DNA of 64,000 nt from Pseudolabrys sp. Root1462 (GCF_001426945.1 NZ_LMFS01000001.1:2872922-2936921); one strand, 5' to 3'. Shown: positions 1 through 9,085, counted from the stretch's first letter. Program-made: numbers and translations. The notes: generated from the sequence alone by a model not told the origin.

Positions 1-1345
1 TCAGCTTGCCGTCCGGCTTGGGATAAGCGATCGGCGTGCATTCCGACGCCGGCTTCAGCGTGGCGTAATCCGCCGTGCCGTGGCTCTGCGTGCCGAACAG
101 CGAGAAGCCGAGCGTGCGGGTCCACATGTCGAGGCCGCCGAGCACGATGCCGAGCATGGTGCCGAACTTCGACCACAGCGGCTTGGCGTTGCGCACGCGC
201 GATAGGTCCTTGCCGATCGGCGAGTTGCGCCAGCCGGCTTCGTAATCCGTGAGTTCGTCATGGGAGCGGCCGGCGGCGAGCGCGGCGCTTGCCGCTTCCG
301 CCGCCATGATGCCGGACAGCATGGCGTTGTGGCTGCCCTTGATGCGCGGCACGTTGATGAAGCCGGCATCGCAGCCGATCAGCGCGCCGCCCGGGAACAC
401 CAGCTTCGGCACCGACTGGTAGCCGCCTTCGGTCAGCGCCCGCGCGCCGTAGGACAGCCGCTTGCCGCCTTCGAAGGTGCCGCGCACCAGCGCATGCGTC
501 TTGAAGCGCTGGAATTCCTCGAATGGCGACAGATACGGATTCTTGTAGTTGAGATGAACGACGAAGCCGACCGAAACCAGGTTGTCGCCGAAGTGATAGA
601 GGAACGAGCCGCCGCCGGTCGAATTGTCGAGCGGCCAGCCGAACGAGTGCTGCACCAGCCCGGGCTTGTGCTTGTCCGGCGCGACCTGCCACAGCTCCTT
701 GAGGCCGATGCCGAATTTCTGCGGATCGCGGCCGTCCTGCAAATTGAATCTGGCGATGAGCTGCTTGCCGAGATTGCCGCGCGCGCCCTCGGCGAACAAC
801 GTGTACTTGGCGCGCAGCTCCATGCCGCGGGTGAAGTTGGCGTTGGGTTCGCCCGACTTGCCGATACCCATGTCGCCGGTGGCGACGCCGGCGACGGCGC
901 CGTTGTCGTCATAGAGCACTTCGGCGGCGGCAAAGCCCGGATAGATTTCGACGCCGAGGCCTTCGGCCTTGGTGCCGAGCCAGCGGCAAACATCGCCGAG
1001 CGAAACGACGTAGTTGCCGTGATTGCTCATCAGCGGCGGCAGCATGATGTTCGGCAGGCGCAGCGCGCCGCTGTGGCCGAGGAAATAGAAGCGGTCGTCC
1101 TTGACGGCGGTCTTGATCGGCGAGTCTTCGTTGCGCCAGTCCGGCAGCAGCTTGTCGAGGCCGACCGGGTCGATCACCGCCCCCGACATGATATGCGCGC
1201 CGACTTCCGAGCCCTTCTCGACGACGACGACCGACAGGTCGGCATTGAGCTGCTTGAGCCTGATCGCCGCGGCAAGGCCGGCCGGCCCCGCACCCACGAC
1301 GACAACGTCGAATTCCATCGCCTCGCGGGCCGGCAGATCGGTCAT
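1..1345 (-). CDS. Electron transfer flavoprotein-ubiquinone oxidoreductase (C-terminus cut by window edge)
   Basis: Passes electrons from reduced electron-transfer flavoprotein (fatty acid and amino acid oxidation) to ubiquinone at the inner membrane. Translating back from the ATG at 1345 gives about 448 residues. There is an FAD-binding Rossmann motif at residues 13-24 (VVVVGAGPAGLA), followed by a long ETF-QO-like body with motifs such as SFLYHFGDNLVSVGFV and FPGGALIGCDAGFINVPRIK. Family members run to about 550 residues and end in a ferredoxin-like 4Fe-4S domain; that part lies beyond the window. The gene is divergent from the uracil-DNA glycosylase gene, with about 140 bp between the starts. 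The assignment rests on family motifs read by eye and is firm. Confidence 0.93.
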   Translation of the reverse strand, partial: MTDLPAREAMEFDVVVVGAGPAGLAAAIRLKQLNADLSVVVVEKGSEVGAHIMSGAVIDPVGLDKLLPDWRNEDSPIKTAVKDDRFYFLGHSGALRLPNIMLPPLMSNHGNYVVSLGDVCRWLGTKAEGLGVEIYPGFAAAEVLYDDNGAVAGVATGDMGIGKSGEPNANFTRGMELRAKYTLFAEGARGNLGKQLIARFNLQDGRDPQKFGIGLKELWQVAPDKHKPGLVQHSFGWPLDNSTGGGSFLYHFGDNLVSVGFVVHLNYKNPYLSPFEEFQRFKTHALVRGTFEGGKRLSYGARALTEGGYQSVPKLVFPGGALIGCDAGFINVPRIKGSHNAMLSGIMAAEAASAALAAGRSHDELTDYEAGWRNSPIGKDLSRVRNAKPLWSKFGTMLGIVLGGLDMWTRTLGFSLFGTQSHGTADYATLKPASECTPIAYPKPDGKL

Positions 1346-1471
1346 CCAGCTCTCCTCGAGGGGGCCTTGCACGCCGAACCAGCGCCGTTTGCCCCCGGAA
1401 CGCAGTTCATAACGCTTCTATTGACCACTTTTGCACAGCAGGGGCAATTGCCCGGCCATGCGATTTCATTG

Positions 1472-1480
1472 TGCTAGAAT
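1472..1480 (+). promoter_or_regulatory. Extended -10 promoter of the uracil-DNA glycosylase gene
   Basis: TGC-TAGAAT forms an extended -10 element (TG at 1472-1473, TAGAAT at 1475-1480). A transcription start 6-8 bases downstream would fall at or beside the ATG at 1487, and no Shine-Dalgarno sequence lies between, so a leaderless mRNA is likely. No convincing -35 element is seen at 16-18 bp. Confidence 0.5.
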
Positions 1481-1486
1481 GCCGCG

Positions 1487-2290
1487 ATGACGGAAATTCC
1501 TGACCTCAACGCGCGCGACCTGCTCGAGTTCTATCTCGCGGCGGGCGTCGATGCGCTGGTCGGCGAGGAGCCGGTCGATCGCTTCGCGGTCGTCGAGGCA
1601 CCGCCGGTGGCGCCGCGCCAGGCGAGCGAACGGCCCGCGCCGGTGGTGACCGCCCGTCCGGCGACGCCGATACCGGCCGTGGTCGCGCCGGACGAGGCCG
1701 CCATGGCGGCACGCACCGCGGCCAGGAGCGCGGCCAGCCTCGAGGAACTGCGCGCCATCCTCGAAAGCTTCGACGGTTGCGCGCTGAAGGCGACCGCGAC
1801 GCGCACCGTGTTCGCCGACGGCAACCCGCAGGCCCGCGTCATGCTGGTCGGCGAAGCGCCGGGCCGTGACGAGGACATCGAAGGCCTGCCCTTCGTCGGC
1901 CGTTCCGGCAAATTGCTCGACCAGATGCTCAAGGCGATCGGGCTCGACCGCACCTCGGTCTACATCGCCAACATCGTGCCGTGGCGGCCGCCCGGCAACC
2001 GCACGCCGACGCCGCAGGAGTCGGCGATCTGCCTGCCCTTCGTGCTGCGACAGATCGAACTCGCCGATCCCGATATCCTTGTCTGCCTCGGCGGGCCGTC
2101 GGCGCAGACGCTGCTCAACATCAAGGACGGCATCACCAAGACGCGCGGCCGCTGGTTCACCTTCGATACCGACAAGCGCGAGATCCGCGCCATCGCCACG
2201 TTCCATCCGGCATTCCTGCTGCGCTCGCCGCTGCAGAAGCGCTTTGCCTGGCGGGATCTGCTGGCGATCAGGAAGGCGCTGGATTCCTAG
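1487..2290 (+). CDS. Uracil-DNA glycosylase, family 4-like, with an incomplete iron-sulfur ligand set
   Basis: Removes uracil from DNA. The protein has 267 residues: a variable, Ala/Pro-rich N-terminal region (about 1-85) and then a UDG domain with motif 1 GEAPGRDED at 122-130, the FVGRSGKLLDQML segment and motif 2 HPAFLLR at 240-246. Classical family-4 enzymes hold a 4Fe-4S cluster with four cysteines. Here only two matching cysteines remain (Cys98 and Cys182). The first cysteine of the usual CxxC is Phe, and the one in the NIVxCRPP segment is Trp166. Proteins annotated as SPO1 DNA polymerase-related belong to the same superfamily, so the substrate range is not certain. No KRRIH loop of UdgX is present. 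The start has no Shine-Dalgarno sequence; see the promoter entry. Confidence 0.85.
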   Translation: MTEIPDLNARDLLEFYLAAGVDALVGEEPVDRFAVVEAPPVAPRQASERPAPVVTARPATPIPAVVAPDEAAMAARTAARSAASLEELRAILESFDGCALKATATRTVFADGNPQARVMLVGEAPGRDEDIEGLPFVGRSGKLLDQMLKAIGLDRTSVYIANIVPWRPPGNRTPTPQESAICLPFVLRQIELADPDILVCLGGPSAQTLLNIKDGITKTRGRWFTFDTDKREIRAIATFHPAFLLRSPLQKRFAWRDLLAIRKALDS

Positions 2291-2293
2291 CCG

Positions 2294-2725
2294 CTATCGG
2301 TACGCGATCAATATCGCGCCGGCGCCGATCAGCGCGACGCCGAGCCAGTTCGGCCCAGACAGCCGCTCGCCGAGAAAGATGACGCCGAAAATCGCCACCA
2401 GCACCACGCTGAGCTTGTCGATCGGCGCCACCTTGGCCGCCTCGCCGATCTTGAGCGCGCGGAAGTAACAGATCCATGACGCGCCGGTCGCCAGTCCCGA
2501 CAGCACGAGAAAGGCATAAGTGCGCGCCGAGATCGTGCCCGGCGACTGGAACTGTCCGGTCGCGAACAGGATGAGCGCCAATGTCATCAGAATGACGATG
2601 GTGCGGATAAAGGTCGCGAAATCGGAATTGACGTTCTCGATGCCGATTTTGGCGAAGATGGCGGTGAGCGCGGCGAACACCGCCGACAGCAACGCCCAGA
2701 CCTGCCATGATGACCAGATACTCAT
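2294..2725 (-). CDS. Short EamA-type membrane transporter (half-size)
   Basis: A 143-residue hydrophobic protein with about four to five membrane segments. The tail segment (WICYFRALKIGEAAKVAPIDKL, split around residues 85-105, followed by VAIFGVIFLGERL) is the hallmark of EamA/DMT-type transporters. Only one EamA repeat is present, where full transporters have two and ten helices, so it would act as a dimer or pair like the small multidrug family. Substrate unknown. It converges on the uracil-DNA glycosylase gene with a 3-base gap and is divergent from cydA. Confidence 0.8.
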   Translation of the reverse strand: MSIWSSWQVWALLSAVFAALTAIFAKIGIENVNSDFATFIRTIVILMTLALILFATGQFQSPGTISARTYAFLVLSGLATGASWICYFRALKIGEAAKVAPIDKLSVVLVAIFGVIFLGERLSGPNWLGVALIGAGAILIAYR

Positions 2726-2777
2726 GAAGAAACTCCGGGTGGTGACGGCGTGTGAGTGCCGTTAGTTGCGAATGATT

Positions 2778-2788
2778 GACAAATTGTC
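2778..2788. promoter_or_regulatory. Inverted repeat in the EamA/cydA divergent promoter region
   Basis: GACAA-A-TTGTC is a perfect 5-1-5 inverted repeat beginning inside a TTGACA hexamer (2776-2781), about 70 bp upstream of cydA. It could be an operator for redox control of the oxidase. It does not match the FNR consensus, so the cognate regulator is unknown. Confidence 0.3.
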
Positions 2789-2839
2789 CACTGGCTCGTC
2801 GCGTAATTCGGCGTAGTATCGTTTCACGATGGCTTCGAC

Positions 2840-2847
2840 GGAGGTGA
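2840..2847 (+). promoter_or_regulatory. Ribosome binding site of cydA
   Basis: GGAGGTGA is a full-length match to the anti-Shine-Dalgarno sequence, four bases ahead of the ATG at 2852. It fixes this start and suggests efficient translation. Confidence 0.85.
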
Positions 2848-2851
2848 CGCG

Positions 2852-4240
2852 ATGGATGCCGATCCCATTTTCCTGGCCCGCCTGCAGTTCGCCTTCACGA
2901 TCATTTTTCATATCATTTTCCCGAGCTTCACCATCGGCCTTTCGGCCTGGCTCGCCACGCTCGGCGGCATGTGGGTCTACACCGGCGAGGACCGCTATCA
3001 GCAACTGATGCGCTTCTGGACCAGGATCTTCGCGGTGTCGTTCGCGATGGGCGTGGTTTCGGGCATCGTGCTCTCCTATCAGTTCGGCACCAACTGGAGC
3101 CGCTTTTCGGCTTTCTCCGGCGACGTGATCGGTCCCCTGCTCGGTTATGAGGTGCTGGCTGCGTTCTTCCTCGAAGCGACGTTTCTCGGCATTCTTCTGT
3201 TTGGCTTCAACAGGGTGCCGCCGTGGCTCTACACACTGTCGGCCTGCGTCGTCGCCTTCGGCACCATGAGCTCGGCATTCTGGATTCTGTCGGCCAATAG
3301 CTGGATGCAGACCCCGGTGGGATACGCCGTGAAGAACGGCGTCGCCGTGCCGGTCGACTGGCTGAAGATCGTCTTCAATCCGAGCTTCCCCTATCGCTTC
3401 GCCCACATGCTCAATGCCGCTTACCTGACGACGGCTTTCGTCGTCGTGGGCGTCGGCGCGCGCTTTCTCCTCGCGGGCCGGCATTTGCGCGAAGGCCGCA
3501 CCATGCTGCGCATGGGAATCGGCCTCGCCGCCGTTCTGGCGCCGCTGCAGCTCATCATCGGCGACCAGCACGGCCTCAACACCCTCGAACATCAGCCGAT
3601 CAAGGTGGCGGCGATGGAAGGCCACTGGGACGGCTCCAAGCCCGGCGAGCTCGTGCTGTTCGCCTGGCCCGACGAGAAGGCGGAGACCAACCGTTACTCG
3701 ATCGCCATCCCCTATGCCGGCTCGCTCATTCTGACGCATTCGTGGAACGGGCTTTATCCGGGCCTGAAGAGCGTGCCGCCGGATCAGAGGCCGCCGTTGG
3801 TGTCGGTGTTCTTCGCCTTCCGCATCATGGTCGGCCTCGGCATCTACATGATCGCGGCGGCGCTGTTCGGCGCCTTGCTGTGGTGGCGCGGCACCCTGTT
3901 CGAGACGCGCTGGTTCCTGCGCATCATCGCCAACACATGGTGGGCGGGATTTGTCGCCGTGATCGCCGGCTGGGTGGTGACCGAAAGCGGCCGCCAGCCC
4001 TGGCTCATTTACAATGTCATGCGCACCGCCGATGGCGTGTCGCCCGTGCCGGGCGCGACCGTGCTCGGCACGCTCGGCCTGTTCATCGTTGCCTATGGCA
4101 TCGTGTTCTCGTTCGGCATCTACTACATGAACCGGCTGATCAAGCAGGGTCCCGACACGACCGAGCCGCCACAGGACGATCTGAGTAATTTCGGCGGCAA
4201 CCCGATTGCGGCGGCGCGTTCTGCCGGCCGTGACATTTAG
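2852..4240 (+). CDS. cydA: Cytochrome bd-type quinol oxidase subunit I (cyanide-insensitive, short Q-loop type)
   Basis: Subunit I of the bd oxidase: oxidises quinol at the periplasmic side and holds hemes b558, b595 and d that reduce oxygen to water. The protein has 462 residues and about nine membrane helices. Visible ligand residues match the family: His20 (high-spin heme), His185 and Met390 (b558), Glu100 and Glu108 of the GYEVLAAFFLEATF segment, Q-loop Lys251/Glu256 and the GRQPW motif at 380-384. The Q-loop C-terminal part is short, as in CioA-type enzymes. The gene is followed after 15 bp by cydB. No cydX-like small ORF or cydDC maturation genes are nearby. Confidence 0.96.
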   Translation: MDADPIFLARLQFAFTIIFHIIFPSFTIGLSAWLATLGGMWVYTGEDRYQQLMRFWTRIFAVSFAMGVVSGIVLSYQFGTNWSRFSAFSGDVIGPLLGYEVLAAFFLEATFLGILLFGFNRVPPWLYTLSACVVAFGTMSSAFWILSANSWMQTPVGYAVKNGVAVPVDWLKIVFNPSFPYRFAHMLNAAYLTTAFVVVGVGARFLLAGRHLREGRTMLRMGIGLAAVLAPLQLIIGDQHGLNTLEHQPIKVAAMEGHWDGSKPGELVLFAWPDEKAETNRYSIAIPYAGSLILTHSWNGLYPGLKSVPPDQRPPLVSVFFAFRIMVGLGIYMIAAALFGALLWWRGTLFETRWFLRIIANTWWAGFVAVIAGWVVTESGRQPWLIYNVMRTADGVSPVPGATVLGTLGLFIVAYGIVFSFGIYYMNRLIKQGPDTTEPPQDDLSNFGGNPIAAARSAGRDI

Positions 4241-4255
4241 CCAAGGGAGCGGACC

Positions 4256-5266
4256 ATGGAATCCATGGAGATGTATCTCCCTCTGATCTGGGCGGCGCTG
4301 ATCGGCGTCGCGGTGGCGCTGTACATCATCCTCGACGGCTTCGATCTCGGCATCGGCATCCTGTTTCCATTCGCGAGGAACGAAACCGAGCGCGACCAGA
4401 TGATGCGCACCGTCGCGCCGTTCTGGGACGGCAATGAGACCTGGCTGATCCTCGGCGGCGTCGGACTGTTCGTCGCCTTCCCGCGCGCCTATGCGGCGAT
4501 CATGCCGGCGCTGTACTTGCCGGTGATCGTGATGCTGGTCGCGCTGGTGTTTCGCGGCGTCGCCTTTGAATTCCGCACCGTGTCGCACAGCAAGAAGGGC
4601 TGGAGTTTCGCCTTCGCCCTCGGCTCGATCCTGGCGTCCTTTTCGCAGGGCCTCGTGCTTGGCGGTCTCGTGCAGGGCATCAATGTCGTCAACGGCCAAT
4701 ATGTCGGCGGCTCGTTCGACTGGCTGACGCCTTTCACGGTGCTGTGTGGCCTCGCGCTGATCGCCGGTTACGGCTTGCTCGGCGCCACCTGGCTGCACAT
4801 GAAGACCGACGCCGAGGTGGCGGCACGCTCGCAGCGTCAGGCCAGATACTGGCTGGTCGCCGTGCTCGTGTTCATGGCCGCCGTCAGCCTCTACACGCCG
4901 CTCGCCGAACCGCGCATCGCCGCGCGCTGGTTCTCGCTGCCGAATTTCTACTTCTTGTGGCCGGTGCCGGTCGTCACGGCGCTGGTGGCCTTCGCCTGCT
5001 GGTACTGGATCGAGCGTGGCCGCGAAGTGCCGCCGTTCCTGGCGGCGGTTGCCTTGTTCCTGCTCGGCTATGCCGGGCTGGTGATCTCGAACTTCCCCTA
5101 CATTGTGCCGCCGTCGCTGACGATCTGGGAGACCTCCGCCTCGCCCGGCAGCCAGATCTTCATGCTGATCGGCACGCTGTTTCTACTGCCCATGGTGCTG
5201 GGCTACGTGATTTTTGTGTACTGGCTGTTCCGCGGCAAGGTGCACGCTGGCGAGTCGTACCACTAG
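4256..5266 (+). CDS. cydB: Cytochrome bd-type quinol oxidase subunit II
   Basis: Subunit II, the structural partner of CydA; 336 residues with eight to nine predicted membrane helices. The N-terminus carries the family motif ILDGFDLGIGIL and the FWDGNETWLI segment. It sits 15 bp behind cydA with its own Shine-Dalgarno (AAGGGAG) and is surely cotranscribed. The downstream neighbour converges on it with a 9-base gap, so the operon ends here. The length is typical of CIO-type CydB. Confidence 0.95.
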   Translation: MESMEMYLPLIWAALIGVAVALYIILDGFDLGIGILFPFARNETERDQMMRTVAPFWDGNETWLILGGVGLFVAFPRAYAAIMPALYLPVIVMLVALVFRGVAFEFRTVSHSKKGWSFAFALGSILASFSQGLVLGGLVQGINVVNGQYVGGSFDWLTPFTVLCGLALIAGYGLLGATWLHMKTDAEVAARSQRQARYWLVAVLVFMAAVSLYTPLAEPRIAARWFSLPNFYFLWPVPVVTALVAFACWYWIERGREVPPFLAAVALFLLGYAGLVISNFPYIVPPSLTIWETSASPGSQIFMLIGTLFLLPMVLGYVIFVYWLFRGKVHAGESYH

Positions 5267-5275
5267 AGGCGGTGG

Positions 5276-6817
5276 TTACTGTTGCGCCTGCGGACGCAGC
5301 ACCGACCAGCCGATGCGGATCAGCGGCAGGCGGCCCTGCACCGCGCGGGCGAAGGAGCGCGGCAGCTCGGGTATCAGCGTCGGAAACTGCGTGCGCAAAT
5401 CGGCCGGCACCGCGTTGCTGTCGTCCGCCGGCCACACCAGCACGCCGCCTTGCGTGGCCACATCGTCGACCGTAGCCCATGGGCTACGCTGCGGTGCCCA
5501 GGCGAAGAACACATGCGGCCGGCCGCCCTCGCCGCTCGGCGCCAGCATGGCAATGAGCGGGGCAAGTCGCGGATCGCCGCTGACATATTGCAACGGCTTG
5601 CCGGTGCGACGCTGGAAGCTCTCGGCGAAGAACTGCGCTTCGGCGACGGCAGGCTGCGCGATGCGGTTGTCCTTGGCGAAGGTCCACGGCACCACCACCA
5701 TGCTCAGCACGACGATGACCGGCGGCGCGACCAGCAGCGCCAGCCATGACGACGACACCAGGGCCTCGCGATAGATCAGCACGCGGTTGCCGGCGGCCAG
5801 CACGACGGCAAGGCCCGACAGCAGAACCAGCGGCGCCAGCGCGGCGAGAGTCGCCAGCGAACCGAACGGCGTCAGGACCGACAATTGCGGCACGCGTTCG
5901 CCGAGGGCGACCAGCGCCACGACGACGACGGCCGGCGCGAGCGCAAAGAAATAGACGAAAGCGCGCGCCGTCGGCTCGACCGGCGTGCGATCGATCTCCG
6001 GCGCCCGCTCATTGCGCCGGCGCGGAAAACCGCTGGCGAGATAGGCGAGCAGCAGAAGGCCGAGGTGAACGGCGATCAGCGCGCCGACGAGCCACAGCGC
6101 CGAACTCCCGGCCGCTGCTTCGTTGAGCGCTTCGAACACCAGCGCATGCGAGCGGGCAAGCCACGCGGCATGCGGCGCGATGACGATCGCCGTCAGCACG
6201 AGCGCCAGCCACGGCTCGGGGAATGTCAGCGCGCGGCGGCCGCGCGCCGTCAGCGGCGTGAACACGATGAGCAGCGCGATCAGGACGATGCCGATGTAAT
6301 GCGTCAGCAGCAGCAGGCCGAGATCGACGCCGAGCAGGAACCAGTTGCCCCGTTTCTCCTCGCCGACCGCGCGCCAGTAATGCATCAGCGCCAGTGCCCA
6401 GAACGGCATCGCCAGCACCGCCGGGCCGAAATCCGGGCTTGGTACGGTGAAGGCCGCGATGCCGACCATCAGCAGGATGCCGAGCACGGCGTGGCGGGTG
6501 CCGACCACCGACTGGCCGAGCCGGAAGATCGCCCACAGCGCCGTGACGATGCAGACCTGCGACAATGCATAGAGGCCGAACAGACCGGCGGTCCTGAACG
6601 CGATCTCGGCGGCCCAGAAGGCCAGCGGCGGACCCAGATAGCTGCCGAGCAGGAATTCGCGGCCGACCGCCAGCACCAGCGGCACATCGCCCGGCGGCGC
6701 CGCATAGAACAGCGCCGGGATCACGGTCCACAGCACGCCCTGCGTCAGCGCCACGACCCAGAACACGACTTTGGGCCGGCCGCGCAGGAATTCGATGATC
6801 AGGGAGACGTGGTGCAT
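5276..6817 (-). CDS. GT39-type membrane glycosyltransferase
   Basis: A 513-residue polytopic membrane protein with about ten to twelve hydrophobic segments, laid out like ArnT/PMT-type (GT39, PF13231) glycosyltransferases that use polyprenyl-phosphate sugars on the outer face of the inner membrane. The N-terminal part carries an acidic periplasmic-loop region after the first helix and the SYLGPPLAFWAAEIAFR segment typical of this family; the last 130 residues form a soluble domain. The acceptor cannot be told from the sequence. It precedes rnhB on the same strand by 68 bp in reverse order (rnhB is upstream), so the two may share a transcript. Confidence 0.82.
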   Translation of the reverse strand: MHHVSLIIEFLRGRPKVVFWVVALTQGVLWTVIPALFYAAPPGDVPLVLAVGREFLLGSYLGPPLAFWAAEIAFRTAGLFGLYALSQVCIVTALWAIFRLGQSVVGTRHAVLGILLMVGIAAFTVPSPDFGPAVLAMPFWALALMHYWRAVGEEKRGNWFLLGVDLGLLLLTHYIGIVLIALLIVFTPLTARGRRALTFPEPWLALVLTAIVIAPHAAWLARSHALVFEALNEAAAGSSALWLVGALIAVHLGLLLLAYLASGFPRRRNERAPEIDRTPVEPTARAFVYFFALAPAVVVVALVALGERVPQLSVLTPFGSLATLAALAPLVLLSGLAVVLAAGNRVLIYREALVSSSWLALLVAPPVIVVLSMVVVPWTFAKDNRIAQPAVAEAQFFAESFQRRTGKPLQYVSGDPRLAPLIAMLAPSGEGGRPHVFFAWAPQRSPWATVDDVATQGGVLVWPADDSNAVPADLRTQFPTLIPELPRSFARAVQGRLPLIRIGWSVLRPQAQQ

Positions 6818-6885
6818 GGCTCTCGATCTTGATCCCTCCCCTGAAAGGAGACGGATAAGCAGCAGAGAGCAATAAAGAACGGCGG

Positions 6886-7626
6886 CTAAAGTGGCAACAC
6901 GGCCGCGAGCGCTTCCGCCGCCACATCCTCGATGCGTTCACCCATCGCGGCGAAGCGGGCGGCAACCGGGGCGAAGGATTTGCGGTGATGCGGCGTCGGA
7001 CCGAGCGCCTGGAGCGCGCGGAAATGCTCCGGCACGCTGTAGCCCATATGGCGCTCGAAGCCGTAGCCCGGGAATGCCTCGGCGAGCCGCGCCATGTAGC
7101 GGTCGCGCGTCACCTTGGCGACGATCGAAGCGGCGGCGACCGACAGCACCAGCGCGTCGCCGGAGACGACGGCTTCGCAGTCACAGCCGCAATCGATCTT
7201 CATGTTGCCGTCCATGAAGACGAGCTTCGGCCGAACCGGCAGCGCCTTCACCGCGCGTGCCGAGGCCCAGAGCGAGGCGCGCAGGATATTGTCGCGGTCG
7301 ATGCGCTGGACGGCACCGAACACCACCGACACCTGCGCCGTGGCGCAGATCTTCTCGTAGAGCTTCTCGCGCTCGGTCGCGTCGAGCTTTTTCGAATCGT
7401 TGAGGCCGCGCGGGATACGGTCTGGATCGAGAATGACCGCCGCCGCCACCACCGGGCCGGCCAGCGGCCCGCGGCCCGCCTCGTCGCAGCCGGCTACCGG
7501 AGAGATCCCAGCCTTGAGCGCACGACGCTCGCGCCGGAACGTCGGGCGCAGCACGGTTTCCGCCAGCGGCAGACGCGGTTTCGCGGCTGACTTTGCCGCA
7601 GGCTTCTTTTTGGAGGCGGGTGCCAT
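6886..7626 (-). CDS. rnhB: Ribonuclease HII
   Basis: Cleaves the RNA strand of RNA:DNA hybrids and starts removal of single ribonucleotides misincorporated in DNA. 246 residues. The catalytic motif [10 protein letters not shown] at about 49-58 supplies the Asp-Glu pair, and a further acidic residue sits in [11 protein letters not shown]. The [10 protein letters not shown] and [10 protein letters not shown] motifs are standard. The first 40 or so residues form a Lys/Ala/Arg-rich extension not found in the compact E. coli enzyme but common in alphaproteobacteria. Confidence 0.95.
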   Translation of the reverse strand: MAPASKKKPAAKSAAKPRLPLAETVLRPTFRRERRALKAGISPVAGCDEAGRGPLAGPVVAAAVILDPDRIPRGLNDSKKLDATEREKLYEKICATAQVSVVFGAVQRIDRDNILRASLWASARAVKALPVRPKLVFMDGNMKIDCGCDCEAVVSGDALVLSVAAASIVAKVTRDRYMARLAEAFPGYGFERHMGYSVPEHFRALQALGPTPHHRKSFAPVAARFAAMGERIEDVAAEALAAVLPL

Positions 7627-7729
7627 AGAGCGATGGGTACGCCCGAGTCGCGTTCCCTTTCAACCCTATTCGCATCGGCCGGTGAACAACGGGGATTGGC
7701 GCCGCGTCCCGCCATTGCGGGACGGCCCG

Positions 7730-8932
7730 CTAAAACAGACTCATCTGCGCGCTTTCCGGCGCCGGATGCTTGAAGTGCTCGGTCGTGAGCTGCCGTTTGC
7801 TGACGTTGAGGCCGAGCTTCTCGCAGGCGAGTTCGAAGCGGCGGCCGATCAGCCAGGCGTAAGGGCCCTTGCCTTTCATGCGCGTGCCCCACTCCGAGTC
7901 GTAATCCTTGCCGCCGCGCATCTCGCGCACCAGCTTGAACACGTGCGCGGCGCGATCGGGATAGTTCGCTTCCAGCCACTCGCGGAACAGGTCGCGCACT
8001 TCCAGCGGCAGGCGCAGCATGACGTAGCCGGCTTCGCGCACGCCGGCGGCCGCCGCGGCGTCGAGGATGCGCTCGATCTCCATGTCGTTGAGCGCGGGAA
8101 TGACCGGCGCGACCATCACCGTGGTCGGCACGCCGGCCTGCGACAACTGCCGCAAGGCCTCGAGGCGCCTCATCGGCGTCGAAGCGCGCGGCTCCATCGT
8201 GCGCGCCAGTTCCGGATCGAGCGTCGTCACCGACAGCGCCACCTTGGCGAGATTGCGCTCGGCCATGCGGGCGAGAATGTCGAGATCGCGCGTCACCAAA
8301 GCGGATTTGGTAACGATACCGACGGGATGGCCGGCCTTGTCCAGCGTTTCGAGAATGCGCCGCATCACCTTGTAGCGCCGCTCGATCGGCTGATACGGGT
8401 CGGTATTGGTGCCGATGGCGATGGTGCGCGGCGAATAGTTCGGCGCCGCGAGTTCTTTCTCCAGCAGCGCGGCCGCATCCGGCTTCACGAACAATTTGGA
8501 TTCGAAATCCAGCCCCGGCGACAGGCCGAGATAGGCATGGGTCGGCCGCGCAAAGCAATAGACGCAGCCGTGCTCGCAGCCGCGATACGGATTGATCGAG
8601 CGGTCGAAGCCGATGTCGGGCGACTGATTGCGGGTGATGATCTTGCGCGTCGAATCAACCTGCACCGTGGTCTTGAACGGCGGCAGTTCTTCGAGCGAGC
8701 GCCAGCCGTCGTCGAAGGCGATGCGGGCATGCGTCTCGTAACGGCCGGACGCGTTCGAGTGCGCGCCGCGGCCGCGCCGGCGCTCGTGCTCGACGACGAC
8801 GCCGAGCAGGCCGGTGAGGTCGTCAACACGTACATCCCTGGCGCTCGCCGGCAGCTCCGTTACTGGATCGGCAACAGCGTTCCGATCAAGTGCCGGCAGC
8901 GAGCGTTTCGAGGCTGCATTTGAGTGAGCCAT
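7730..8932 (-). CDS. PA0069-family radical SAM protein
   Basis: A 400-residue radical SAM enzyme. The cluster-binding motif CxxxCxxC is Cys119-Cys123-Cys126 in the context PYRGCEHGCVYCFARPTH. The surrounding pattern (DxxRSINPYRGCEHGC and the later GTNTDPYQPIE) is that of the PA0069/SplB-like group related to spore photoproduct lyase. The reaction is not established for this group; a DNA or RNA repair role is only inferred. The gene stands alone; a short GC-rich stem (7706-7712 with 7717-7723) follows its stop but lacks a T-run. Confidence 0.88.
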   Translation of the reverse strand: MAHSNAASKRSLPALDRNAVADPVTELPASARDVRVDDLTGLLGVVVEHERRRGRGAHSNASGRYETHARIAFDDGWRSLEELPPFKTTVQVDSTRKIITRNQSPDIGFDRSINPYRGCEHGCVYCFARPTHAYLGLSPGLDFESKLFVKPDAAALLEKELAAPNYSPRTIAIGTNTDPYQPIERRYKVMRRILETLDKAGHPVGIVTKSALVTRDLDILARMAERNLAKVALSVTTLDPELARTMEPRASTPMRRLEALRQLSQAGVPTTVMVAPVIPALNDMEIERILDAAAAAGVREAGYVMLRLPLEVRDLFREWLEANYPDRAAHVFKLVREMRGGKDYDSEWGTRMKGKGPYAWLIGRRFELACEKLGLNVSKRQLTTEHFKHPAPESAQMSLF

Positions 8933-9085
8933 GGCCCTTACCTAGTGCTGAAATGTGAACATAACAAGAACATTTTGCCGCGTCACTCGAAACGCATCGT
9001 CGCCCGCGATGTCGTGGGGCGGGTTACCAGCCGCACATGATGTGGTAGCAACCGAAGCCAGAGGGGTTCAGTTCCACCGGGGCCA

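Noticed and set aside
2762-4798. A 678-codon minus-strand frame over cydAB
   Set aside because: Antisense shadow with composition rich in Arg, His, Gln and Glu and no ribosome site; the plus-strand oxidase subunits are certain.
5282-6832. Plus-strand frames of 155-315 codons opposite the glycosyltransferase
   Set aside because: Arg/Gln/His-rich shadows of hydrophobic codons on the other strand.
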